Of a stretch of 64,000 nt of DNA, positions 30,990 through 41,740 are shown one piece after another; the stretch's first letter is position 1; the number at the start of each line of letters is the position of its first letter. The notes beneath the pieces are model-generated. The model worked only from the letters and a program-made list of their open reading frames with translations, ran no database searches and was not told the DNA's origin. This stretch comes from Dipteris shenzhenensis (Eukaryota; Polypodiophyta; Polypodiopsida; Gleicheniales): assembly GCA_047967505.1 (NCBI GenBank), contig CM106538.1. One strand, written 5' to 3'. The position numbers and the translations under genes were made by a program.

Positions 30990-33900
30990 TTCTTATTGAA
31001 ACTTGGATTCAAAGATGACATTTGTTTCCCTCTGGCCCAAGGCATTCAGACTATACTTGCATGTTTTCCAAAGAGTGGATTCCATCAAAAGTTTATTAAA
31101 TTTGAGGAAGAAGCAAAGAGAAAGGACACTCCTTCTGCTATTGGTATTGCTTCTATTAATGACTAGCTGCAATTACTCAAAACTTTTTGAAAGGATCCAA
31201 ACACCACCAATGCAGCTTTTGATTCATTTTTGCGGTGGCTCATCGATGCCAACACTTCCGATGAGTAAGATTTAGAGTTCTACCACACAAGGCTCTCCCA
31301 GCCATTGTGAACAAACTCTTACTGGTAAATAACTTACCCTTGATTCCCTTACCTACCCAAATTGCCTGTATTCCCTTGAATACTTTGGTTGATGTTGATG
31401 GACTTGATCCAGCTAAGAAAGAAGCCTTAGCAAGCCTAACCCAAAACTTTGCCCCCTCTGAAAATTCTTCTGACAACCCTCTTTTTGAGTTTGCTTCCTT
31501 CATTCCTCTCCTTCCCCCTAGACAACTTGAGTTGGATTCTAGTGGTCTCATTCACAAACTCTTGACCTTTGAGACTATCAACCACCGAGCTCCCTTCACC
31601 TTTGATTCCCTTATTACTTTATGTAGTCTGTCTTCTGAAGTAGTTGACCAATGCAAGATATCTGTCTAGCAAGGCAAACATTTCCTCTCAGCTGACCTCA
31701 ATTTTACCCTCTCCAAGCCTTTGACCAATCCAAATGTTCAAGCCATAGTGTATACTTCTGTACCAAAGCTATTCCTCCAGAGAAATCAGGCAAGAAATAC
31801 ATCATGACCCTTTGGAACATACATAGGCCCTACATTAAGTGTCGCTGTTCTACTCACGATGGATCTGGGTGTACTTTCTCTATCATGTGGCTTGACCAAG
31901 TACTATGGTACATGATCCACAACCTTCAAAACCTTTTTAGGCTTGAAACCCATAAAGGTCAATTTTAAGCTTTTATAGCTTGGATTTCTTCTTTCCCTCT
32001 TGAAGCTAGGACAAGTTTGATTGCCCACTAACTGTTTCAAGAACAACTGCTTGAAGGAGCTCGTAACTTGATAGATTCCACCCCAAGTTCCCCTCTCCTA
32101 CCAAAAATCAACCACACTCCTCTTGCTCTCATTGTTGAACAAATCCTAAAACCTTACCTCACCATCGAGTCCTCCAAGGGATCGTTTAAGAAATCAAGGT
32201 TCTCCACTCCACATGGATCCTTAACTTCCAATTCCTCCAAGTGCCCCATGCGTGGAGCCAAGAGATATAGCGACGCTTCAAACATTGCCAAACAAATATC
32301 ATTTGAGTAATGGCCCCCAAAGATCGTTGACTACCCAGATTAATGGTATGAGGACACTTTTTGTGGAGAGAAAGATCTCCAAAAGGTTTATCCATGTTTG
32401 TTTTTCCTCAAAAGTTTTTGAGTTTATTACACCCAAACGGGTCTTTTTGGAAGTGATTAAAAGCTTTGATCCCTCTAAGGAATACATATTTGATAGTATT
32501 GTCTTTGCATGGTCATATACTCCAAATATTTTAAATTGGCTTTATCGTCCTATGGACACATTTACCACTTCTCAAAACACTTCATGCATTTGTCGACAAA
32601 GCAAACGCTTTGCACCCTTTTTAAGTGATGGATTCCTAGAGGAGTCACATGTGCTTACTACAAATATATCTATATGTCATCATCCAAAGATTAAAGAAGT
32701 CCCCCCTCCCTCCTAACCCCTTTATTGCAATTGAAGAATTATTTAGAGCTTGGGGTGAATTATGCAAACTATTAAACATTATACCCAGCACCCATCATAA
32801 AGATAAGATCAGAATGATATGTCTTAAGGTTATTGATAAACGATGTCTGAATTAGAATGATGCACAACCATGGTATAAAGATGAATGTATAATGGATGAA
32901 GTCCAATACCTTACCACACATTTGTTTATTATAGGATTGGATAAATCACCACAAACACCTATGTTCATATGCAAAAGGTTATGTCAACTACTAGCTATTG
33001 GTAGGATATCTGGGATAGAATTTGAAATAACTTGTTGGGATGAGGTTCACATTACTACATGTATCAAAGAAAGACTAAAATCATTTGAATTAGGGATGAC
33101 AGATGTTCTTACTTTACCATATCTTATGTGTAACTATAAATGTCACAAAAAGAAATTTCGATGGATTACTAATGCTCATGCATGTGTTTTTTCACATATT
33201 ACTGCGGTTATTAATTCTAGTCTTTCAAGCATAATTGATGGACTAAATGAAGTGGCTGCTAACATACATAGGGATGCATGGAAATTCTATCATAAGAAGA
33301 TTAATACCTTTTGGATGATCAATAGTTCTTTTGACTTCTTGATTAATCTTCCTTCATCCATTTATTCCATGCACACCTTTGATATTACTACTTGCTATGA
33401 AGCCATTCCACATACAGGGGAAGATAGTTGGATGTCTTCCTTGAAATTTCACTTAGACTTACTTTATAAAAAAGGTTATTCAAGTTTTAAACACATAATC
33501 ACAAGTTAGGGCTTACTAAGGTTAAAAACCCATGGTTTCATTTAACAAATTTCTAGGGATTAATCTCTATGTGTTAATGAATGCATTTGTAAAAATCGGT
33601 CACAACATTGCTAAACAAGTTATTGGGATATTCATGTTCACCTTCATGGTGCAATTTATATCTTCTCAAATTCGAGATTTCTTTTATAAAAAGACTTATG
33701 GGCCTCAATTTATGGGATATGGCAGAAGACTTCCTATACTCCTTTAGGTACATAGATGATCTTAACGTTTGCAATAATAAGCTTATATTGAAGTGCCTTG
33801 ATCCATCTCAAGAAAAGACATGCGATAACCCGTGGTGGGTTTATCTGCTTAACATCATTTTCTTAAAACCTACTTCAAATTTCATTGGGTCTGCTACTCT

Positions 33901-34144
33901 CGACACTACTTTTCTTAATACTACATTTGTATTACAAAAACCTTTTATTGGAAATTATGTATCATCAATTGCATGGAAGAAAGATAAACTACCAATCCCT
34001 AATGTATCCCTCATTCATCTACATAGCAATAGACCCAAGGACAACTGCTACAAGGTATGTTTGTCTCAGGTTGTCCCCATCATATATGCTGCATCTAACC
34101 ATGAAATGGCTTGGTTAGATTTGACTAAACTCAAAACTATTTAG
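30990..34144 (+). pseudogene. Non-canonical reverse transcriptase element (Penelope-like? endonuclease-less)
   Basis: Between the two direct repeats the plus strand encodes a long protein broken by frameshifts and stops. Pieces include LFRAWGELCKLLNII (32740), LTTHLFIIGLDKSPQTPMFICKRL (32907) and LPYLMCNYKCHKKKFRWITNA (33114; fingers with P/K..HK). Motif A is FDITTCYEAIP (33378-33410), the motif B-like loop is GYSCSPSWCNLYL (33626-33664) and motif C is FRYIDDLN (YIDD at 33749-33760). Downstream are LNTTFVL and HLHSNRPKDNCYKVCLSQVVPIIYAAS. Both catalytic aspartate sites remain. The pattern is unlike gypsy, copia or L1 RT. It is closest, in my judgement, to Penelope-like or related TERT-like RTs. 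No GIY-YIG endonuclease, integrase or RNase H is seen. Confidence 0.65.
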
Positions 34145-34323
34145 CGACAATGGGTTTCTCCAACGCAAGATTGAAAATCTAATTATTAAATTTATAACAG
34201 AGAATCAATTTCCTAGTTGTCAAATCAATACTTCTTCCCTACTAACAGTTCTTGGTTGGGGGCAGGATACAATATGATGGGTGTCTTGCCCCTATCATAT
34301 GGTATCCCTCTGGGTCAGGGTGG

Positions 34324-34324
<1 letters not shown>

Positions 34325-34359
<35 letters not shown>

Positions 34360-36351
34360 CCCTACTTATTGCTTTTTTTTTTTGACACACACACATACTT
34401 CCCTTATTTTTTTAAGAAACCCCCTCGATTTTTTCTTGTGCCTCCTTTGAAAATTCCCATTACATCCTTATCATAGTTGTTGTGATAAAAACCTAAAAAA
34501 GTTCCCCCCATACTTTCCTGTAGAAATATTTTATGTATTTTAAAAAAAAACACCTTTTTTCTTTTTACCCCCTTTATAAATATATTTCCTATTTAAACTT
34601 TTTTCAAATTTTCCTATATTTTCATTTAATTAGTTATCTTGTCCTAATTTATCTTTCCTTTACTCCTCGCCTTTTTTTTAATTTTCTAATTATTTTAAAA
34701 GAAAAAACCAAACCCCCCATCCCACTGCATTTTAAAATCCTCTATCTTTTCTCCAAATGGCACTCAGATTAAGACTTTCCCTAGAGCCACCTTAACTGCC
34801 TGCCTCTCTAGAATATTTATTAAACCCCCCTCACCCCTTGCCCATTGCATTTTTTCCCACTTGGCATGCACATTAATGCTTTCCCTAGAGCTACCTACTT
34901 GCCCGCTTCCCTGAAACATTAATTTCACCTAAAGCCTACGTACATGCTTGACTACCCGACTACTTAGCCTATTATAGTACCTATGCTACCCTCCTCTCAC
35001 GGCACTAACTAAGCCTTTACTTAGTATCTACCTGTTGTGCTACACTCTTGCAATCCTACTCCCTACTCTTCATAAATACTAAGCCTATAACTCTCTACGT
35101 ACTGCACTGCGCTGCCCATTGCTCTATACTCTATACTTCCGGAACCGTGCTCCCAACTCCTTGCTTGTGCTACCTCGCCTCCCAAATCAGTTTGCCTCCC
35201 TCCCGTACTACGTATTACGTGACCTCTCCCTTCATTACTTGACACGACCTTGTAGATTGTACTGCCGCTCATGCAACTACGCCAAGAATACTATTCACCT
35301 CGACGTGCGGACTACATGGATGCTCAGGTTTTTTCAAAGTTTTTAAAAAACCGCCTTTCTTTTCCATTTTTATTAACATACATGTCACCCCCATATCCCC
35401 TCTCCTCTTCCACCCTCTACATACACACCCTCCCTTGCCCCCCCCCCCCCTCCCTTTTGTTTGTTTCTTGTTTGCTAAAATTCCCCCCTCTATCTACCTC
35501 GTTCTTTTAAAAGAAAAAACCCCCCCTTTTTTTTCGTAGTTAAAACCATTTTTAACCCCCTTTTTTTCTTTTCTTTTCTTTTTCTTTTAAATTAATAACT
35601 ATTTCTTAATTAGTTACTTAAATGCTTCCTACTTTGAAATATTTTAAAGGATGTTCCCTAACTATGGGTTTAATTTCTAAGAATATCATGGTTAGGCCTT
35701 GTTCCTTACCTGTTTTTCTATAGCAAAAGAATTTGTTAATGTGGCAACCTTGGAATAGACCCCCATGGATTATTTGAATACAATATCAATGATTACCATG
35801 GCTTCATGGACTATAGCTGAGTTTATGTTACGTAATTACTTGCTTGGTAGTTTCCTCTTTTTAATTTAATCTTTTCTAGGTCATTTTAGGTGCCTAGATA
35901 GGGTCTTTTTTACAGGTACCATGTGAAAATTTATTCAATATGTCTAATATCTTAACAATACTACCAACTTTTACTTACCAAGTCAATCATTTCTTTGCTC
36001 AAACTATTCTTTTGTTCCTATATGAGATATATGTTCTTCCTACTGGCAAAATAATATTTAATTAAAGCATTTAAAAAAAATGTTCTAGTCATAAGGGTGT
36101 GATGCCCCCCTTGTTACTCCTTTTAAAGATGAGAAGCTAATTATCTCTTGGAAAGGAACATGATCCCCCTTCTTGTACTTTCTAATGTGTTGATACTACA
36201 TATTTTTTTCATTTTGGAATCCTTATAGGTGTCTTGCTCTTTGGTATAAGCGATAACCAGCTGGGGTTTACAGGTATTACTTGTCTTCCCTCACGAAACT
36301 ATGAGGTCCTAACGCATTGTTTTGTTTGGATGGTGGCAGGTAAGTGGACCC
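34325..36351 (+). repeat. Module R2: right direct repeat
   Basis: (CA)n at 34325-34358, a T run, a second short (CA)n and then CTTCCCTTATT at 34398, after which the sequence follows R1 to GTGGACCC at 36351. The end reads GGCAG|GTAAGTGG, a perfect match to a plant 5' splice donor; R1 has GCAAGTAAGTGG at the same place. Sequence outside the module (36352 on) is unrelated to that after R1. Confidence 0.85.
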
Positions 36352-36421
36352 GTGTTAATTTAATATATTTCTAGCCAATTTAGTATCATTTTCACCAATT
36401 CTGGGTATCAAAAGTTCATTT

Positions 36422-36633
36422 CTATCAAATCCTGAAGGAATTTCACCATCGCGCAGAAGGGAAAAAGTGTCCGGGACATCACCAGGACCCTAGAAAGCCC
36501 AAAACCCTCCACAGCGACAATTCCAAAATGCCCAAATTTGTGCCATGGTAGGTTTTAGGTTTCTAGGGTCCTAGCGACGTCCCAGACACTTTTCCCTTTT
36601 ACACGACGGTGAAATTCCTTTAGGATTTGATAG
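36422..36633. mobile_element. Foldback element, ~84-bp inverted repeat
   Basis: The left arm, 36422-36506 (CTATCAAATCCTGAAGGAAT...AAAACC), pairs with the right arm, 36551-36633 (GGTTTTAGGTTTCTAGGGTC...GATAG), around a 44-bp loop with scattered mismatches, so a transcript could form a long hairpin. It lies just after module R2. No clear target duplication is seen. A foldback MITE is the likeliest identity; a small-RNA hairpin is an alternative. Confidence 0.8.
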
Positions 36634-36820
36634 AATTCAAAACTTACATTAAAATGATCAGTTACTTCAGTCATAGAAATGGAGAATACACAACAATGTG
36701 ATAGTGTAGAGAATGTGGATATATTTTATTAAAAAAGATCGAGCCTTGGGCCTTAGATACAAGATAGTGCCTTCAAGAGCAGGAGGTGGTCTAAGTCCTA
36801 AGAGTGGCCTGCAAGAGAAT

Positions 36821-37255
36821 CTAGGGCTTCAAGCTTGGGTCACCCCGTAGCCGCTTTGTCAGAGCCATGTCCTTGTCCATGACTGTGACATGCTTTGTGT
36901 GGATGGCAGACAAGTTGGCATCCTCGAACAAAGTGGTGGTCACTTCCTCCGTAGCCTCCTAGAGCGCCCCCATAGATCCTGTGCTGAATCACACGTTGTC
37001 CTTGTACCCATGTGCTATCTCCCATACCACACATTGGAAGGGAGCATGCGGGATCAGGTTGTTGGTGGTCTTCTGCATTTTCCTGATCTCCCTTAGGGCC
37101 CCTGCTCCTGGCTTCATGATACCACAACCTCCTGTCTGCCTTGAATTTATTTCGTTGCTCTTTGATCCTCCTTCAAATCCTCCTCTCGTGGTAGACGTCT
37201 TGAGCATTGTCCTTTGGGATGAGGCTTTCTCTGACGTCTGCTTTACCCTCTTCAT
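36821..37255 (-). pseudogene. Histone H3-fold pseudogene
   Basis: On the minus strand one continuous frame starts MKRVKQTSEKASSQ (compare the H3 tail with KQT), then TGG, GALREIRKMQKTTNNLIP and APFQCVVWEIAHGYKDNV. After a TGA (37000-36998 area) it continues FSTGSMGAL, a [42 protein letters not shown] and a short tail DPSLKP before TAG at 36823-36821. This spans the whole histone fold (alphaN, alpha1, alpha2, alpha3) with no frameshift. The two stops sit where CGA (Arg) and CAG (Gln) stand in canonical H3. Loop 1 has canonical H3 length, which argues against a centromeric CENH3. The tail is strongly diverged and intronless, so it is a processed or variant-derived pseudogene. Confidence 0.85.
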
Positions 37256-37379
37256 GGGCATAGGTATCATTTCTACAATGGGCTATATCCTGAGAGAGGG
37301 AAGATTGTGCTCTTCCTAGCAGTCTATTGGCCCTCAAGAAGCCTCTCTATGTCTGAGAGGTTATCAAATACATTTTTCT

Positions 37380-37844
37380 CGATCGGGGGAGTGCTCTCAT
37401 GGGGAGGGGAAGGCCAAGGGGAAGGCTGAGGGGAAGGTTGAGGGGAAGGTTGAGGGGAAGGCTGAGGCTGAGGCTAACTGAGGGGAAGGCTGAGGCTGAG
37501 GAGAAGGCTAAGGGGGAAGGCTGAGGGGAAGGCTCATGCTCTTGGGGCTTAAGAATGGGCTCACGAGACTGGGGAGTGGGCTCATGAGACTGGGGAGTAG
37601 GCTCACGGGACTTGGGAGGAGGAGAAGGCTCACAAGACTAGGAAGTGGGCTCATGGGACTTGGGGGAGGGCTCACGAGAGTCTTGGGAGACCTCACAAGA
37701 GTTGGGGGAGGGCTCACAAGCGTCGGGGGAGGTGCCACCAAACCCGAATAGGTTCATGTGTGTAGATGCCATGGAGGTGGTGGAGCTAGAGGAGGAAGGG
37801 TGGAGGCAACATCCCATGGGTCTAGCAATGTTCACTCTTTCCAT
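37380..37844 (-). pseudogene. ORF with SxEPxP repeats upstream of the H3-like pseudogene
   Basis: From ATG at 37844 the minus strand encodes MERVNIARPMGCC, a Ser-rich stretch and then repeats such as SREPSPKSHEPTS and SREPTPQSHEPTPQS, with one TAG (37640-37638) in the array. It then degenerates into Leu/Pro runs over an AGGGGAAGGCTG-type minisatellite (plus strand 37400-37540). The same strand reaches the H3-like frame 125 bp later. It could be a long N-terminal tail of the H3-like gene or an independent repeat; frames do not join directly. Confidence 0.35.
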
Positions 37845-37929
37845 TGAATAATGAGAGTTAGGGTTTTTTTAAACATTTTATATAGGCCCATCATGTTTTG
37901 ACACCTCTTTTAATTACGTTTAGGGTTTC

Positions 37930-38145
37930 ATCATGCCCCTGCCCTAACCCCTCCAACCTCCCCTTGTCGCCATCCCCCCCCCATTGCCCTCCCCCTACTT
38001 GCCCCACCCACCCTCGTCGCCCTCCCCCATACCCCCCATCCCCCCCTCTCCCCACCCTTGCTACCACTCTACCCCTCCCCTTGCCCTGCCCCGCACCCCT
38101 TCCTTCTCTTCCCCCTCCTTCACCATGTCCCCACTTTCCCCAATG
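37930..38145. repeat. C-rich low-complexity tract
   Basis: CCCCATCCCCC / CCCTCCCC runs with no regular unit. Translations are Pro/Ser runs only. At 38150-38220 a 44-bp imperfect tandem repeat (GTGAGTACA...GGTCAAAATAAGCAA) follows. Confidence 0.6.
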
Positions 38146-38228
38146 TCGTGTGAGTACAAAAATTATGGTCAAAATAAGCAAGATATTAAAGAGTGAGTAC
38201 ACAAATTGTGGTCAAAATAAGCAATATA

Positions 38229-38234
38229 TTTATT
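38229..38234 (-). terminator. Possible poly(A) signal of the minus-strand transposase-like gene
   Basis: AATAAA on the minus strand, 17 bp beyond the terminal stop at 38251. Position fits the 3' end of the gene at 38251-41089. Confidence 0.35.
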
Positions 38235-38250
38235 TCATATTTGTATACAA

Positions 38251-41089
38251 TTACACCATAGCTTCTGTTGGTGGTTGGACCCATCTGCTCCCTTCTCTCA
38301 CTCTAGCTTGCAACCAACATGTGACTCCTTGACTCCCTATGGATGCTTTCCAGGCACTATGCTTTGATACAATTTGAACTGCTTTTGCAAGTTCTAATGC
38401 CTTTGCCTTTTCAAACTTCAAAGTCCTTCCTAGTAAACATTGAAAAAACCAGTCAAACATCTCATGCAATGCATTGCTACGAGTGACACCACCACCATGC
38501 CTTGAGTTCTTAAAGTAGGCTACCTTGGCTCTATAGTACAACTTCTCCATGCCTTGTGTATTCCAAATGGACAAAGGGCCCCAATTTTGTACAAACCATG
38601 GTCCGTGTGCATAGAGAATATGCTACAAACATGATGAGAATCATTTCACCAACAAAAATTGTTTATAAAGCAAGTGCTAAATATTACGATGGTGCCAAGA
38701 TTACCGTGTAAGGCATAATATGCGACTCCCCCCATGCTTTCACCATTAATTGCATAAACTCTTTCACAGCCATCCTGAACCTTTCATAATACATCTCATC
38801 AATTTGAACCTGGCGAAGCAATTTTATCAATGCATCTACCTTTGTCCATACTTTAGCTCTCAAAGTTGCTACTTGAGGATGAGAAGCCTTATTGGTTGTG
38901 TATTCACACAATACTTTCCACTATTCTCAACCCAAACTGCTTTGAGACAATGTATGTTTGTCTTTGTCGAGATTGTGGTTCAATAGGAATCTCCTTGCCT
39001 TCCCTCCACCCATGGACACTTTTGTAGGAAGATTCTATGTTGCCCCAAACATTTTCTTATCCTCCTTAAGTTTGACATGTCCTCCATGGAATCCCATCTC
39101 TGACAGCAACTTCTCAGCTTTTGCAATGCACCGTGTGTATACTTCTCACAGAATTAAATTCCAAGCATAAACAAGATGCAAAATACAACAACTTATCAAG
39201 TACGCACAGTTCGATGTGTAAAGTATATATGTGTACTCTCTCAAGTGGGATGGGCAAGATGGGATCCCACTTTGGATCCTTCTTGTCATGATTGGGAGCT
39301 TGTGTTTGGCTGCAAGATAGAATGCCATTCTTCCATCATAAGCTAGCCTTTTGCTTACATTGTAAACACATGCAATAAAGGCATGTGTTCATTGCATTTT
39401 CCCCTGTATCATAACCATTCAAGCACTTAAGGGTTTTCAAATCACCAGCAAGATGCCATTCAACTTGAAATGTTCCATGGCCATCGACTATCAATGTTTG
39501 CCCTTCCTCTTGTCTTTCGATCGTCGATGGGATTCCTGTTTTGTCTAGAACCCACTTCAATGTCTCATGGCACTCTTTCAAAGTCTCAAATGTTGCCAAC
39601 CACCATATATCTTTCTCTGATTGCACTGAGAAATCTTGCTCTACTTCTTCATTCCCTTGAACAAAGGCTAAGGCTTTATTCATAATGCAGATGCTCACTC
39701 TCTCCAACTTGTGTTCTTTCACCAATTGAGCTTCATCCATTTTGATGACAAATATGAGCTTTCCATTGCAATCTGTACAACAAAAGAGAGAAATCGTTAG
39801 GATAAACATGATATAGGAAATGAACTAAGTAAAGTGCAATGCTATAATGGATTTCCTCTTACCATCTTCTCTCATGCCATAGAATTTGAACATTGCTTGT
39901 TGCAGTTTCTCAACATCTAAGTAGCCATTGTTGAAAGCACTCATCTCAAAGGTTTGCAAGCCAGATTTCTTTTTACTCTTCCAAGTCATTGTGCCCCTTG
40001 CGCAATGGTACCCTCCAAGCATTTCTCTTGCACATTGGTTTGTTTCTTGCTGTGCACATCTCACAGATCAAGGTGTGGGTAGGGGCACTATAGACTTCTT
40101 ATACTTTCCCAAAGTAGCAGACTTGAAAATTTTGAAAACAAATGTGTAAGCTTCACGACTTACACTGATAGTATCATAAGCTACAAGCATCTCCTTTGCA
40201 TCCACAATATCCTTGAAGTCCTTCATCACCTCTTCAGCAACTTGCACATGTAGGCGCTTGTGTCTTGAGTCCCTTAGTATCCCAATGACATTGCTTGACT
40301 TCAATAAACTAGCTAGAGCATATGAACAGTCAATATCATCCCCATCTGTTCTTCCCATCACATCTTCCATGAAGTTCCTAAAGAAGAACACAATAAAAAC
40401 CTAGTCACAAATAATGTAGCACAAAAGAGTGTAATTTCATTAGAACATTTAATAACCAACCTTGTACCTTGGACTCTCCTCTTTCTAGCACCACCAGTGG
40501 GTGCCAATGCATCCATGTTATGTAAGTACCTTCTTTTCCTCTCCTTCAATCCTAAAGGTGTTTCTTCTTTTGCACTCGTTCTTCTACCTTCTCTCATTCC
40601 TTCTCTATAGCTCATCGAACTTCATTGTATATAGATCTTTCCAAGCCTTTTTTGGACTCAACTAGCTTACAGAGTGACTCTTCTAATTTATGTTGCTCCA
40701 AGTCCAATGCTTTGGCTTTATCATGAACATCCTAGTTCTTCCTTTGAAGATCCTACATAGATTTATGCATTGCAACAATGGTGCTATTTCCTAAATGTGC
40801 TAGCATCTCTGCTTGGGCTCTGCGCATCTCGCTTGCTTGCATAGCCATTGACTGAGCATTGCTTAACCGATTGCAATAAACAAGCAACCCCGCATGTCCA
40901 TTTCCAACAAACATAAACTAGCTCATGCATTGTATGGAAAGGAGGGCTCTTTTGGTTAGCAGGATCTAAAGGATACAAGGATCCTTCTACCCAAAGGTTG
41001 AGATGCTTCTTTCCTTGTGAACGAAGACTGTGGATTTTAGAAGCTTCCCTCAATCCCAGACTACATGTGAGTGCACATTCAGCCTCCAA
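38251..41089 (-). pseudogene. Multi-exon DDE-transposase-like gene of an uncharacterised family
   Basis: Coding runs 41089 to 38251 on the minus strand. The N-terminus (MEAECALTCSLGLREASK) leads to a coiled coil (MQASEMRRAQAEMLAHLG, ALDLEQHKLEESLCKLVESK), then KRRYLHNMDALAPTGGARKRR. Introns are 40460-40378, 39862-39773 (90 bp) and about 38706-38624, all GT-AG and in phase: the second joins MRED|DCNGKLIF. The core has CNGKLIFVIKMDEAQLV, LERVSICIMNKAL, FQVEWHLAGDLKTLKCL, CLYCMCLQC, DKKDPKWDPILPIPLERVHI, LMVKAWGESHIMPY and GPLSIWNTQGMEKLYY. By position D (KMDE), D (AGDL) and E (GMEK) could be a DDE triad; that is inference. Nine in-frame stops (all TGA or TAG) and two frameshifts show it is dead. 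Confidence 0.7.
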
Positions 41090-41119
41090 CTCTAAGTGAA
41101 CCTGGTACTTTTGGAGACA

Positions 41120-41712
41120 TCCTCAAATGGTGCCATGACTAAAGGAGTGTAGTGAAGGAGAAGGTGTGGAGATGCAGGCTTGAAGGAGTAGCACGCAGGA
41201 AGAGGGAGGGCGAGGAGGAGGAGGGATGGTGGATGGAGGACCAATAGTTGAAGAGGAGGAAAGGGGGGCAGACCAGCAGGTGTGGAGGGTGAGGAGGAGT
41301 AGGCGTGGAGGAGGGATGCAGGAGGGAGGAGCAAGAGCAAGGGGGGAGGAGGAGCAAAGGTGGAGGAGGGAGGAGGGGGAGGGGAGTAGGAGCAGGCGTA
41401 GACGAGGGGGGGAGGGGGAAGAGCAAGAGGGAGGGGGGAGGAGCAGCAGCAGTGGAGGAGGAGGGAGGGGGAGGGGATGAGGAGCAGCCGTGGAGGAGGG
41501 AGGGAGGGAGGGGGAGGGGGAGGAGGAGGAAGGGGGAGGAGGGAGTGAGGAGGGGGAGGGGGAGGGGGAGGGGGAGGAGGGAGGGTGGGAGGGGGAGGAG
41601 GGAGGGTGGGAGGGGGAGGAAGAGGGAGGGGGAGGAGGGAGTGAGGAGGGGGAGTGAGGGAGGGGGGGGAGGAGGGAGAGGGAGGGAGGGAGGAGAGAGG
41701 AGGGAGGGAATT
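41120..41712. repeat. G/A-rich low-complexity tract (GGGAGG)n
   Basis: About 590 bp of GGAGGAGGG and GGGAGGGGG units; the 41480-41700 part is almost pure GGGAGG/GGGGAGG, with strong G-quadruplex potential on the plus strand. It lies directly upstream of the minus-strand transposase-like gene. Long frames in it encode Pro/Ser/Leu or Gly/Arg/Glu runs and are artefacts. A TTCAAAATTTGAATTTTGAA palindrome-like string follows at 41711-41740. Confidence 0.85.
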
Positions 41713-41740
41713 CAAAATTTGAATTTTGAATTTTGAATTT

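Noticed and set aside
28690-36351. Standard LTR retrotransposon with R1 and R2 as LTRs
   Set aside because: No TG...CA ends, no primer site or polypurine tract, no integrase or RNase H, and RT motifs differ from LTR elements.
36821-37255. Centromeric histone CENH3
   Set aside because: Loop 1 has canonical H3 length, lacking the CENH3 insertion; the diverged tail alone is not enough.
38921-40755. Reassigned or RNA-edited stop codons in the transposase-like gene
   Set aside because: U-to-C editing is known in plant organelles, not for nuclear transposons, and frameshifts are present too; methyl-C deamination explains the pattern.
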